Source of the DNA: an uncultured Gammaproteobacteria bacterium
GTDB lineage: Bacteria > Pseudomonadota > Gammaproteobacteria > Pseudomonadales > Pseudohongiellaceae
DNA length: 17,908 nt
NCBI GenBank assembly: GCA_937898685.1
Contig: CALEJT010000019.1
Coordinates: forward strand, 1-17,908
Direction: 5' to 3'
The position numbers were made by a program, and so were the translations under genes. The number at the start of each line of letters is the position of its first letter. Position 1 is the first letter of the stretch. The notes under the pieces are model-generated. The model searched no databases and was not told where the DNA came from. It worked only from the letters and a program-made list of their open reading frames with translations. Below are positions 1 through 6,902 of the stretch, piece after piece.

Positions 1-11
1 TTAGGATGGGA

Positions 12-68
12 CAGCCACCCGACCCCCGACTTTCCAGCCACCCGCCCTTAAGACGGGACAGCCACCCG
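12..68. repeat. Short tandem repeat, three copies of CAGCCACCCG
   Basis: The ten bases CAGCCACCCG occur at 12-21, 35-44 and 59-68, a regular period of 23 to 24 bases. In the first and third copies the motif is preceded by GGGA, giving an identical 14-base core (8-21 and 55-68). The bases between the cores are not conserved. The first copy lies almost at the window edge, so the array may continue to the left. What it belongs to cannot be told from here. REP-like intergenic repeats and the flank of a lost mobile element are both possible. Confidence 0.6.
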
Positions 69-158
69 TTGCCGGCCCGTTACGCCACTCCCGGGTGCTC
101 AGACTCTGGCCCCTCTTTGATCCCCATCAACAACGCTTAAGCACCGATTAACGCGTAA

Positions 159-187
159 TTGACGAGATGCGTGGAATTAATGATAAT
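159..187 (+). promoter_or_regulatory. Sigma70-type promoter of the TonB-dependent receptor
   Basis: A TTGACG -35 hexamer (159-164) and a GATAAT -10 hexamer (182-187) are separated by exactly 17 bases. Transcription would start near 194-195. This leaves a leader of about 35 bases before the ATG at 229. It argues against the TTG at 205 as a start, because only about 10 bases would precede it. Confidence 0.7.
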
Positions 188-197
188 CGTTCGCATT
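179..197. promoter_or_regulatory. Fur-box-like operator over the -10 region
   Basis: The 19 bases AATGATAATCGTTCGCATT form an imperfect palindrome. The left part matches the classical Fur consensus (AATGATAATCATTATC) at 13 of 16 positions. The site covers the -10 hexamer, so Fur-Fe(II) bound here would block RNA polymerase. This is the usual arrangement for iron-repressed siderophore receptors and supports an iron-uptake role for the gene downstream. Confidence 0.7.
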
Positions 198-228
198 ACC
201 GTTTTTGTTATTTGATGAGATCGCTCTT

Positions 229-2583
229 ATGCAATCGCCCCACATGTTTTCCTCCCTGCGCCCTGCTGCCTTGACCGTCGGGGTGGCCGCGGCTGTGCTC
301 AGCGGCACTGCCCTGGGCGCTGCCGAGGAAAACATCGAAGAGCTCGTCATCACCGCCGCCGGTATCAGCCAGCGCCTCGTGGACGCGCCCGCGAGTATCA
401 GTGTGGTCAGCGCGGTCGATCTGCAGAAGCGTCCCTACATCTCACTGGTCGATGCCGTGCGTGAGCTCGAAGGCGTGGACGTCGGCGAAACCTCCGACAA
501 AACCGGTCAGCGCACGGTCAGCATGCGCGGCATGGGCAGCGACTACACCTTGCTGCTCATCGACGGCAAACGTCAGAACAACCACGGTGACATCTATCCC
601 AACAGCTTCGGCGGCAACCAGTTCAACCACATCCCGCCGCTCGACACCATCGAACGCATCGAAGTGATCCGCGGCCCGGCTTCCACTCTCTATGGGGCCG
701 ACGCCCTCGGTGGTGTGATCAACATCATCACGAAGAAGAACGTCGAACGCTGGAGCGGCTCCGTCACCGCCGGCCGCAGCATTCAGGAAAACAAGGTCTT
801 CGGCACCGACACCACCTATGACTTCGCGCTGAATGGTCCGCTGATCCGCAATGTGTTGGGTCTGGCGCTGCGTGGTTCCTGGTACGAGCGTGATGCGTCG
901 CAGCCGGAATACGAAGTGATCTACGACCCCTCCGGTGCGCCGCATGAACGCGCGCTCGGCTTCGGTGGTGGCGGCAAGACCGTCGACAACATCAACAAGT
1001 CGCTGGGCTTCACGCTCAACTGGCGTTTGAGCGACACGCAGCGCCTGAGTCTCGACGTCGACGCCTCGCGTCAGGAGTACGACAACACGCCGTACTACAA
1101 CAACCTCGGCACGCTCACCTATCCGCTCGGCACCGTGGACAACATCGAGTCCATCTGGCGCGCCAGTGGTGGCATGGTGCAGCCGCGCGCCGGATACGCC
1201 GCCGATCAGGAATTCAACCGTGACCAGTGGGCCCTTACGCACGAAGGCGACTGGGGTTTCGGCAAGAGCCAGGTGTCGCTGGCCTACATCGACACCACCA
1301 ACGAAGGTCGCACCATGCCCTTCTCGGTGGCCGAGCGCCTCTTGCTGCAGCAGATGTGGGATGGCACGGGGCCCTATGCAGGGTTGAGCATCGCCGAGCG
1401 CCGCAGCATCGCCGAGCAGAGCTTCCTGCCGCGCCCCAAGCGTGAACTCGGCTCCAATCAGTACACCTTCGACGCCAAGCTCGACATTCCCATCGAAGAC
1501 TTCGGCGGCGCGCATCACCTGGTAGTCGGCTCCCAGATCATCGATGGTGAACTCGAGGACGGTGTCTTCGGTATGGAAGCGGCCGAAGGTGGTGTGAAGG
1601 CCGTGCAGAAGCAGCAAATGTATTCGCTCTTCGTGGAAGACAACTGGACACCGCTCGAGCCGCTGACCCTCACCTTCGGTCTGCGTCGCGATGATCACAA
1701 GGTGTTCGGTGATCAGCTCAGCCCACGTGTCTATGCCGTCTACACCTTGAACGAAGCCTGGACGGTCAAGGGCGGTGTGAGCACCGGCTTCAAGACGCCG
1801 AAAACCACTGATCTCTACGACGGCATCACCGGCTTCGGCGGCCAGGGTGTGACACCCGTCGTCGGCAACCCCGATCTCAAACCCGAAACCAGTGTGAACA
1901 AGGAAGTGGGCATCTACTGGACCTCTCGCGAAGCCGGCCACAACTTCAACGTCACGTACTTCGTCAATGACTTCGACGACAAGATCGCCCGCGGCGAAAC
2001 CAGTCTGAGCTGCGAGCAGACCGGTGGTGTGCGTCCCTGCGCCAACCTCGGTGTGTTCAATCAGCTCAACTACACGAGCTACGCGCAGAACATCAACATC
2101 GACAAGGCGCGGATCAAGGGTGTGGAGGTCGTCGGCCGCTACCAGATCCTCGATGCGCTGGCGCTGCGTGCCAACTACACCTACACCGACAGCGAGCAGC
2201 TCAGTGGTCCGCAGGCCGGTGAACCACTCACCAACACCGCCAAGGACATGGCCAACGCTACGCTGGATTGGTTCGTGACCGATGCCCTCAGCATGCAGCT
2301 GACGCTCGAAGCGCGTTCCAATCGCTTCCGTGGTGTCGATGCCAACGGCGACCTCATGTACTACAAGTCCTATGAGGTATGGCACCTGGGTGCGCAGTAC
2401 CGCATCAACGATCGTCTGACCTTGAGCGCACGTATCAACAACCTGCTGGACGAAGACTTCACCACCTTCCAGACCAGCTTCACCCAGAACCCCGACGGCA
2501 CCTACACGGCTTCCTTCGTCGACGATTACAACAACAAGGACAAGGCGCGTAACTTGTGGTTGAGCCTCAAGGCCGAGTTCTGA
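229..2583 (+). CDS. TonB-dependent outer-membrane receptor, CirA/FepA-like
   Basis: An outer-membrane gated channel of 784 residues, probably for a ferric (catecholate-type) siderophore, powered by TonB-ExbBD. The N-terminus has a Sec signal peptide with a hydrophobic stretch (ALTVGVAAAVLSGTALGA). It is followed by a TonB-box-like segment, EELVITA. The plug domain shows RGMGSDYTLLLIDGKR and then IERIEVIRGPASTLYG and GGVINIITKK, close to the CirA/FepA pattern. The rest is a beta-barrel ending in a terminal phenylalanine. The ATG at 229 is chosen over an in-frame TTG at 205 because the predicted transcript starts near 195. The ATG at 244 is another possibility. A Fur-box-like site overlaps the promoter. 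The substrate is not identifiable from sequence, and no siderophore or TonB genes lie beside it. The family call is firm; iron as cargo is inferred mainly from the Fur-like site. Confidence 0.93.
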   Translation: MQSPHMFSSLRPAALTVGVAAAVLSGTALGAAEENIEELVITAAGISQRLVDAPASISVVSAVDLQKRPYISLVDAVRELEGVDVGETSDKTGQRTVSMRGMGSDYTLLLIDGKRQNNHGDIYPNSFGGNQFNHIPPLDTIERIEVIRGPASTLYGADALGGVINIITKKNVERWSGSVTAGRSIQENKVFGTDTTYDFALNGPLIRNVLGLALRGSWYERDASQPEYEVIYDPSGAPHERALGFGGGGKTVDNINKSLGFTLNWRLSDTQRLSLDVDASRQEYDNTPYYNNLGTLTYPLGTVDNIESIWRASGGMVQPRAGYAADQEFNRDQWALTHEGDWGFGKSQVSLAYIDTTNEGRTMPFSVAERLLLQQMWDGTGPYAGLSIAERRSIAEQSFLPRPKRELGSNQYTFDAKLDIPIEDFGGAHHLVVGSQIIDGELEDGVFGMEAAEGGVKAVQKQQMYSLFVEDNWTPLEPLTLTFGLRRDDHKVFGDQLSPRVYAVYTLNEAWTVKGGVSTGFKTPKTTDLYDGITGFGGQGVTPVVGNPDLKPETSVNKEVGIYWTSREAGHNFNVTYFVNDFDDKIARGETSLSCEQTGGVRPCANLGVFNQLNYTSYAQNINIDKARIKGVEVVGRYQILDALALRANYTYTDSEQLSGPQAGEPLTNTAKDMANATLDWFVTDALSMQLTLEARSNRFRGVDANGDLMYYKSYEVWHLGAQYRINDRLTLSARINNLLDEDFTTFQTSFTQNPDGTYTASFVDDYNNKDKARNLWLSLKAEF

Positions 2584-2595
2584 GTTCCTGTCTGC

Positions 2596-2630
2596 GCCCT
2601 CGCCCTGGCGTGCTCCTGCAGGGTGAGGGC
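2596..2630 (+). terminator. Terminator-like hairpin after the receptor gene
   Basis: A 12-base-pair stem (2596-2607 with 2619-2630, all Watson-Crick except one G-U) encloses an 11-base loop, beginning 13 bases after the receptor stop codon. No run of T follows, so it is not a canonical intrinsic terminator. It may still end transcription or protect the 3' end of the mRNA. Confidence 0.55.
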
Positions 2631-2761
2631 AGCTCCTCCTGCCTGCCCCTGATTATCGAAAGCCAACTCGCAGTAACGATTTCGTCCAAAACGCGCCCTT
2701 GAAATCCGAGCGCGCGGCGGCATCTGCTAGCCTACGCGTCCTCGGTTCAGCCCGCGCTCCC

Positions 2762-3154
2762 ATGAACGACTTCCACCACCATCACTCTCGTGCCGCTTCG
2801 CGTTGGCTCTTGCAGCCACTCGCGTACCTGCTGGCCTTCGTGTGCGTGGTACTGGGGCAGGGCTCGCTCACGGGCTCCGTGGCGCCGAGCGGCGCCAACC
2901 GCATCGATGCAGGCACGGCTTTCGTGCAAGCCCTGGCGCCGACGGAGCTGTCCATCGCCAAGCTGCGTCACGAAGCGCTGCCGCAAAGCACGGGGCCCGA
3001 TGAAGAAGATTCTGCGCTGTTGCCCACGGTGCGGGTGCAAATAGTCCCTTCCCTCACTTCACAACCCTTTCATTTCCTTCGCGCCAACGCACCGCTCGCT
3101 TCCGCGCAGCGGCCCGGCGCGCCACGGGCTCCACCTCTAGCAGTCCTCCTCTGA
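2762..3154 (+). CDS. Putative export-monitoring arrest peptide (RAPP type) upstream of secDF
   Basis: A 130-residue protein not recognised as any named enzyme. Residues 1-14 are polar and basic with a run of four His. Residues 15-32 (WLLQPLAYLLAFVCVVLG) form a hydrophobic segment fitting a Sec signal peptide or anchor. The middle is low complexity. The C-terminus is rich in Pro and Ala and ends in PRAPPLAVLL, with RAPP at 122-125, five residues before the stop. RAPP near the C-terminus of a secreted peptide encoded just upstream of secDF or yidC is the hallmark of the ApdA/ApdP arrest peptides (RAPG in ApcA). VemP and SecM play the same role with other motifs. About 87 residues separate signal and motif, enough for the signal to leave the ribosome tunnel before stalling. 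The last codons pair with the secDF ribosome binding site. The ATG at 2762 is preferred over an in-frame TTG at 2699 because it places the hydrophobic segment near the N-terminus; neither has a clear Shine-Dalgarno. That this is an expressed gene is likely; arrest is inferred. Confidence 0.7.
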   Translation: MNDFHHHHSRAASRWLLQPLAYLLAFVCVVLGQGSLTGSVAPSGANRIDAGTAFVQALAPTELSIAKLRHEALPQSTGPDEEDSALLPTVRVQIVPSLTSQPFHFLRANAPLASAQRPGAPRAPPLAVLL

Positions 3155-3194
3155 ATCAACGCCGCGTAAGCGGTGCATGTGCTCGTGTGCGCTG

Positions 3195-3215
3195 CGCGTT
3201 CGTACTGCGAATGCG
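3195..3215 (+). other. Small hairpin between the arrest-peptide ORF and secDF
   Basis: CGCGTTCG (3195-3202) pairs with CGAATGCG (3208-3215) over eight positions, one of them G-U, around the loop TACTG. It lies inside the long-range stem described for 3140-3275 and could help bring the two arms together. A role is conjecture. Confidence 0.4.
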
Positions 3216-3262
3216 TGTGCCGCATGAGTCTTTCGTCATCGATGCCGCGCCATGCTGCGGCA

Positions 3263-3270
3263 AGAGGAAG
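3263..3270 (+). promoter_or_regulatory. Ribosome binding site deciding the secDF start
   Basis: AGAGGAAG sits five bases before the ATG at 3276. The earlier in-frame ATG at 3252 has no Shine-Dalgarno and would add eight residues ahead of the natural Sec N-terminus, so 3276 is taken as the start. This site is the right arm of the predicted sequestering stem. Confidence 0.75.
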
Positions 3271-3275
3271 ACTGC

Positions 3276-5807
3276 ATGAAGAATCTCTTTTCCCGGGCCG
3301 TGTGCTACGGCCTGATCGTGTTCGCGGGTTTGCTGTGTGCACTGCCGAATGTGCTGCCGCAAGCTGCGCTCGACAAACTACCCGCCTGGTATACGAGTTC
3401 TCAGGTCACGCTGGGACTAGATCTGCGCGGTGGTTCCTATCTGCTTCTGAGCGTGGATGCCGATGGGCTGCTGCGCGATCTCAACACACAATATCTCGAC
3501 GAGTTGAGCGAACGTCTCAAAGTCGAAGACATTCGTACTACGGGACGTGAGGTCAGCGCCGAAGCGATGGCGCTGCAACCGCTCAATCCAGCGCGCCTCG
3601 ATGAAGTCGCCGCCATCGCACGCACGCTTGCAGCAGAGAAAACCGATCTCGGACTGCCCTATGCACTGACGACGGAGAACGGTGCGCTGCGCATGACGGT
3701 GAACAAGGCCTATCGCGATGCCGTCGTCGCCGATGCCACGTTGCAGAGCGTCGACGTCGTGCGGCGGCGTCTGGACGAAAGCGGCTTGGTGGAACCGAGC
3801 ATCTCGCGCCAGGGCGATGACCGCATCGAAGTGCAATTGCCTGGCGTCACCGAGCCTGCACGCATTCGCGAGCTGCTCGGCACCACTGCCAAGATGAGCT
3901 TTCACTGGGTGGCACGTGCGGGCGCGACCGACACCTTGACCCTGCGGGGCGAACGCGAAGGCGAGCTCTATCAGCTCGAGCCCGCGGTGGCGATGGAAGG
4001 CAGACACGTGCGCGACGCACGCGTGGCCTACGATCCCAACACTGCGCAGCCCATCGTGAATTTCCGGCTCGATAGTGAAGGGGGACGGCTGTTCGGTGAC
4101 ATGACGCGCGCCAATGTGGGGCGCCAATTGGCGGTGGTGTTGGATGACCACGTCATCACCGCGCCGGTGATCCGCGACGTGATCGCCAGTGGCAGCGGCC
4201 AGATCAGCGGCAACTTCACGGCGAGCGAAGCCGCCGATCTTGCCGTGATGCTGCGCGCCGGAGCCTTGCCCGCCGCACTCGACGTGATCGAAGAGCGCAC
4301 CGTCGGTCCCAGCCTTGGCAGCGATGCGATACACATGGGCATGGTCACCGGTCTCGCCGGCGCCCTCCTGGTGCTGCTGTTCATGACGCTGATCTACGGC
4401 CAATGGGGCTTCATCGCCTGCGTCGCGCTCGCGATCAACGTAGGGCTCACCTTCGGTGTGCTGAGTCTCGTTGGTGGCACGCTCACCTTGCCCGGCATCG
4501 CCGGCATCATTCTCGGCATCGGCATGGCGGTGGATGCCAACATCCTCATCAACGAACGCATCCGCGAAGAAACCCAGGCGGGCAAGAAGGCGCGCGCCGC
4601 GCTGGATGCAGGCTTCAGTCGTGCCATGGCGACCATCATCGACTCGCACGTCACCACCTTGGTGGCCGTGAGTCTGTTGGTGATGATCGGCTCGGGCGCG
4701 GTGCGCGGGTTCGCCACCACCATCGGCATCGAGTTGCTCATCTCACTCTTCACCTCGGTGTCGGTGACACGCCTTCTGATGGATTGGCGCGTGAAGAAGT
4801 TGGGGCGACACCAGATCCATGTCGGTGGACTCAAGTTGCTCGATCGTCTGGCGGAGCGCTTTGCGCCGGGTGGCAAGGTCATCCACTTCATGCGTGCGGG
4901 TTTTGCAGGACTGCTGCTGTCGGCACTCTTGTCCACCGCATCGGTGGTGCTGATGTTCCATCCCGGCATGCACTATGGCATCGATTTCAGCGGTGGCGCG
5001 CTGCTGGAAGTGCATACGGAAAGCGCCACCATCGAGGATCTGCGCACGGCGCTGGAACACACGGTCGATGGCGAAATCTCGTTGCAGGAGTTCGGCGGAC
5101 CGCATGATTTCCAACTGCGTGTGCCATTGTCGGCGACGGGGGAAACGGGCAGTGCCTTGATCGATGAGCTCAAGAGCGGCGTGCTTGCAGCGGTGCCCGA
5201 CGCCGAGTTCCCGCGTGTGGATGTGGTGGGGCCGAAGGTCAGCGGCGATTTCGCCGACACCAGCATCCTCGCCGTGCTCGGTGCGGGTGTGGGCATGCTG
5301 CTCTACCTCTGGTTCCGTTTCGAGAGTCACTTCGCGGTGGCGGCGATACTGACGATCCTGCTCGACCTCACCAAGACCATCGGCTTTTTCGTCGTCAGTG
5401 GCGTGGAGTTCAATCTGACGGCGGTGGCGGCGCTCCTGGCCCTGATCGGCTACTCGGTGAACGACAAGGTGGTGGTTTTTGACCGCGTGCGCGAAAACCT
5501 CGTGGCGCATCCGGAACGTCCACTCGCGCAAGTGTTGGATGAAAGCATCAGCTCCACGTTGGCGCGCACCATCCTTACTTCCGGCAGCGTCTTTCTGGCG
5601 GTGTTGCCGATGGGCATCGCTGGCGGCGCTGCAGTGGCGAGCTTTGCTTTGCCATTGCTCTTCGGTGTGGTGGTAGGCACGAGTTCTTCGATCTTCATCG
5701 CCTCACCGATCCTGTTGCACTTGGGGCGCAGGCGTGAACGGCGCGGACTGCCTCAGGTGAAAGTAGTTTCGGAAGCTGAGATGGCAGAGGAACTGGCGCG
5801 TCCTTGA
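3276..5807 (+). CDS. secDF: Fused protein translocase subunit SecD-SecF
   Basis: An 843-residue inner-membrane protein that uses proton or sodium flow to pull secreted proteins out of SecYEG on the periplasmic side. The SecD half has TM1 at about 8-27, GLDLRGG at 47-53, a large periplasmic domain, then a five-helix block with GMAVDANILINERIREE. Asp420 there matches the essential Asp519 of E. coli SecD. The SecF half starts near 540 and shows GIDFSGG at 568-574, SVNDKVVVFDRVREN (Asp730, like SecF Asp213) and LARTILTSG (Arg764, like SecF Arg247). All known proton-relay residues are therefore present and the protein should be active. E. coli SecD and SecF are separate and total about 940 residues, so this fused form is somewhat short. 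There is no yajC, tgt or queA beside it, which suggests an accessory copy, though the rest of the genome is not visible. Expression is probably controlled by the RAPP peptide upstream. Confidence 0.95.
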   Translation: MKNLFSRAVCYGLIVFAGLLCALPNVLPQAALDKLPAWYTSSQVTLGLDLRGGSYLLLSVDADGLLRDLNTQYLDELSERLKVEDIRTTGREVSAEAMALQPLNPARLDEVAAIARTLAAEKTDLGLPYALTTENGALRMTVNKAYRDAVVADATLQSVDVVRRRLDESGLVEPSISRQGDDRIEVQLPGVTEPARIRELLGTTAKMSFHWVARAGATDTLTLRGEREGELYQLEPAVAMEGRHVRDARVAYDPNTAQPIVNFRLDSEGGRLFGDMTRANVGRQLAVVLDDHVITAPVIRDVIASGSGQISGNFTASEAADLAVMLRAGALPAALDVIEERTVGPSLGSDAIHMGMVTGLAGALLVLLFMTLIYGQWGFIACVALAINVGLTFGVLSLVGGTLTLPGIAGIILGIGMAVDANILINERIREETQAGKKARAALDAGFSRAMATIIDSHVTTLVAVSLLVMIGSGAVRGFATTIGIELLISLFTSVSVTRLLMDWRVKKLGRHQIHVGGLKLLDRLAERFAPGGKVIHFMRAGFAGLLLSALLSTASVVLMFHPGMHYGIDFSGGALLEVHTESATIEDLRTALEHTVDGEISLQEFGGPHDFQLRVPLSATGETGSALIDELKSGVLAAVPDAEFPRVDVVGPKVSGDFADTSILAVLGAGVGMLLYLWFRFESHFAVAAILTILLDLTKTIGFFVVSGVEFNLTAVAALLALIGYSVNDKVVVFDRVRENLVAHPERPLAQVLDESISSTLARTILTSGSVFLAVLPMGIAGGAAVASFALPLLFGVVVGTSSSIFIASPILLHLGRRRERRGLPQVKVVSEAEMAEELARP

Positions 5808-5819
5808 CGCAAATGTGAC

Positions 5820-5865
5820 GCGGCGGGCAGGGATGGGCGGCGTTTTCCTGTCCCTGCCTCGCCGC
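5820..5865 (+). terminator. Terminator-like hairpin after secDF
   Basis: A 14-base-pair GC-rich stem (5820-5833 with 5851-5865, one bulged T) encloses a 17-base loop, starting 12 bases after the secDF stop. There is no T tract directly after it. It separates secDF from the HPP gene, before which a possible -10 hexamer TAAAAT is seen at 5872-5877. Confidence 0.55.
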
Positions 5866-5910
5866 AGTCGCTAAAATGCGCGGCTTTTTGGAAGTAGTCC
5901 GCGGTTCCTC

Positions 5911-6900
5911 ATGCAGTCTCCCCTCAGTCCCTGGCGGCGCTGCGCCGCACTGCTCGGAGTCGAGCACGACCTGACTTCACATCTTGAGAAATGGGTATCG
6001 GCGTTCGGTGCCATGCTCGCCATTGCCGCCGTGAGCTGGATTTCCTATTCCGCACTCGATGGTGACGGTCTCGGTGCCGGCCTGATGATCGCCTCGATGG
6101 GCGCCTCCGCCGTGCTGCTCTTCGTGGTGCCGCATGGCGCGCTGTCGCAGCCCTGGCCGGTGGCTGGTGGACATCTCGTGTCCGCCTTCATCGGTGTGAG
6201 CTGTCGTCTGTTGGTCCCCGAACCTTGGTTGGCTGCAGCGCTCGCCGTCGGCCTTTCGATTCTCGTGATGCAGTATCTGCGCTGCGTGCATCCACCCGGT
6301 GGTGCAACTGCACTGGTGGCGGTGATCGGCGGTGCGCGCATCGAGGCGCTGGGCTTTTCCTATCTGCTCGATCCGGTTGCCCTCAACGTCGTATCGATGC
6401 TGTTGGCGGCGCTGCTTTTCAACAATCTCTTCCGCTGGCGGCGCTATCCCTCGTGGCTCGCCAAACACAATCAACCGCAGGCAGTGGCGCAGGCCGAACG
6501 TCGTCTGGAACTGACGCAGGAAGATTTCGAAGCGGCGATGCACAAGTTGAATACCTTCGTCGACATCAGCACGGAAGAGCTCATCGAACTCGTGGATCTC
6601 GCACGGCAACATGCCGAGGAATCGCGTCCGCATCCTTCCGTCATCGAAGCGGGCCGTTGCTACAGCAATGGTCGTCTCGGTCGGCATTGGGCGGTGCGAC
6701 AGGTGATCGACGTGGAAGCACCGGGCCGCAAGGGAACGCAGCGTCTCATCTACAAGGTCATGGCGGGTGAGGGTGCCTGGCAGACCGGCATCTGCAGCAG
6801 TGCGGAATTCCAGCAGTGGGCGCGTTTCGAAGTCTGCTGTGAGAACGGCCGTTGGGTACGTGTGCAGTCGGAACAAAGTGCCGACGACAAGGTGGCCTGA
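5911..6900 (+). CDS. HPP-family integral membrane protein with an unusual C-terminal domain
   Basis: A 329-residue inner-membrane protein. Residues about 25-175 hold four to five hydrophobic helices and the family signature HPPGGATAL (127-135), so membership of the HPP family is clear. Plant and cyanobacterial HPP proteins have been linked to nitrite transport, but most bacterial members have no known substrate. Many HPP proteins end in a pair of CBS domains. Here, residues about 195-329 are soluble, start with a charged helical stretch and end in a domain not recognised as CBS (for example RLIYKVMAGEGAWQTGICSS and FEVCCENGRWVRVQ). The start at 5911 has only a weak upstream GGAAG, and no better in-frame start is seen. 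A possible -10 hexamer lies at 5872-5877. The gene is convergent with the TetR gene, leaving two bases between the stop codons. Confidence 0.85.
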   Translation: MQSPLSPWRRCAALLGVEHDLTSHLEKWVSAFGAMLAIAAVSWISYSALDGDGLGAGLMIASMGASAVLLFVVPHGALSQPWPVAGGHLVSAFIGVSCRLLVPEPWLAAALAVGLSILVMQYLRCVHPPGGATALVAVIGGARIEALGFSYLLDPVALNVVSMLLAALLFNNLFRWRRYPSWLAKHNQPQAVAQAERRLELTQEDFEAAMHKLNTFVDISTEELIELVDLARQHAEESRPHPSVIEAGRCYSNGRLGRHWAVRQVIDVEAPGRKGTQRLIYKVMAGEGAWQTGICSSAEFQQWARFEVCCENGRWVRVQSEQSADDKVA

Positions 6901-6902
6901 AC

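Larger units (their letters stand above)
3140..3275 (+). promoter_or_regulatory. Predicted RNA stem hiding the secDF ribosome binding site
   Basis: Bases 3140-3152 (GCAGTCCTCCTCT, the last codons of the upstream ORF) are complementary to 3263-3275 (AGAGGAAGACTGC) at 12 of 13 positions, with a single C-A mismatch (3146/3269). The right arm holds the whole secDF Shine-Dalgarno and ends at the base before its ATG. A second helix, GCCGC at 3161-3165 with GCGGC at 3257-3261, could stack inside it. If formed, this structure blocks initiation of secDF. A ribosome stalled on the RAPP codons (3125-3136) would reach to about 3146 and occupy half of the left arm. This is the logic known from secM-secA and vemP-secDF2. 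Confidence 0.65.

Noticed and set aside
442..2385. Long open frame on the minus strand opposite the receptor gene
   Set aside because: It mirrors the strong codon bias of the high-GC sense gene, has no recognisable domain and no start signals. The receptor on the plus strand is certain.
2699..2761. TTG start extending the RAPP peptide by 21 residues
   Set aside because: No Shine-Dalgarno, and it would bury the hydrophobic export signal further from the N-terminus. The ATG at 2762 gives a normal signal-like N-terminus.
3173..3550. Open frame overlapping the start of secDF
   Set aside because: It lies in another frame of the Sec gene, with Cys/Arg-rich composition and no domain.
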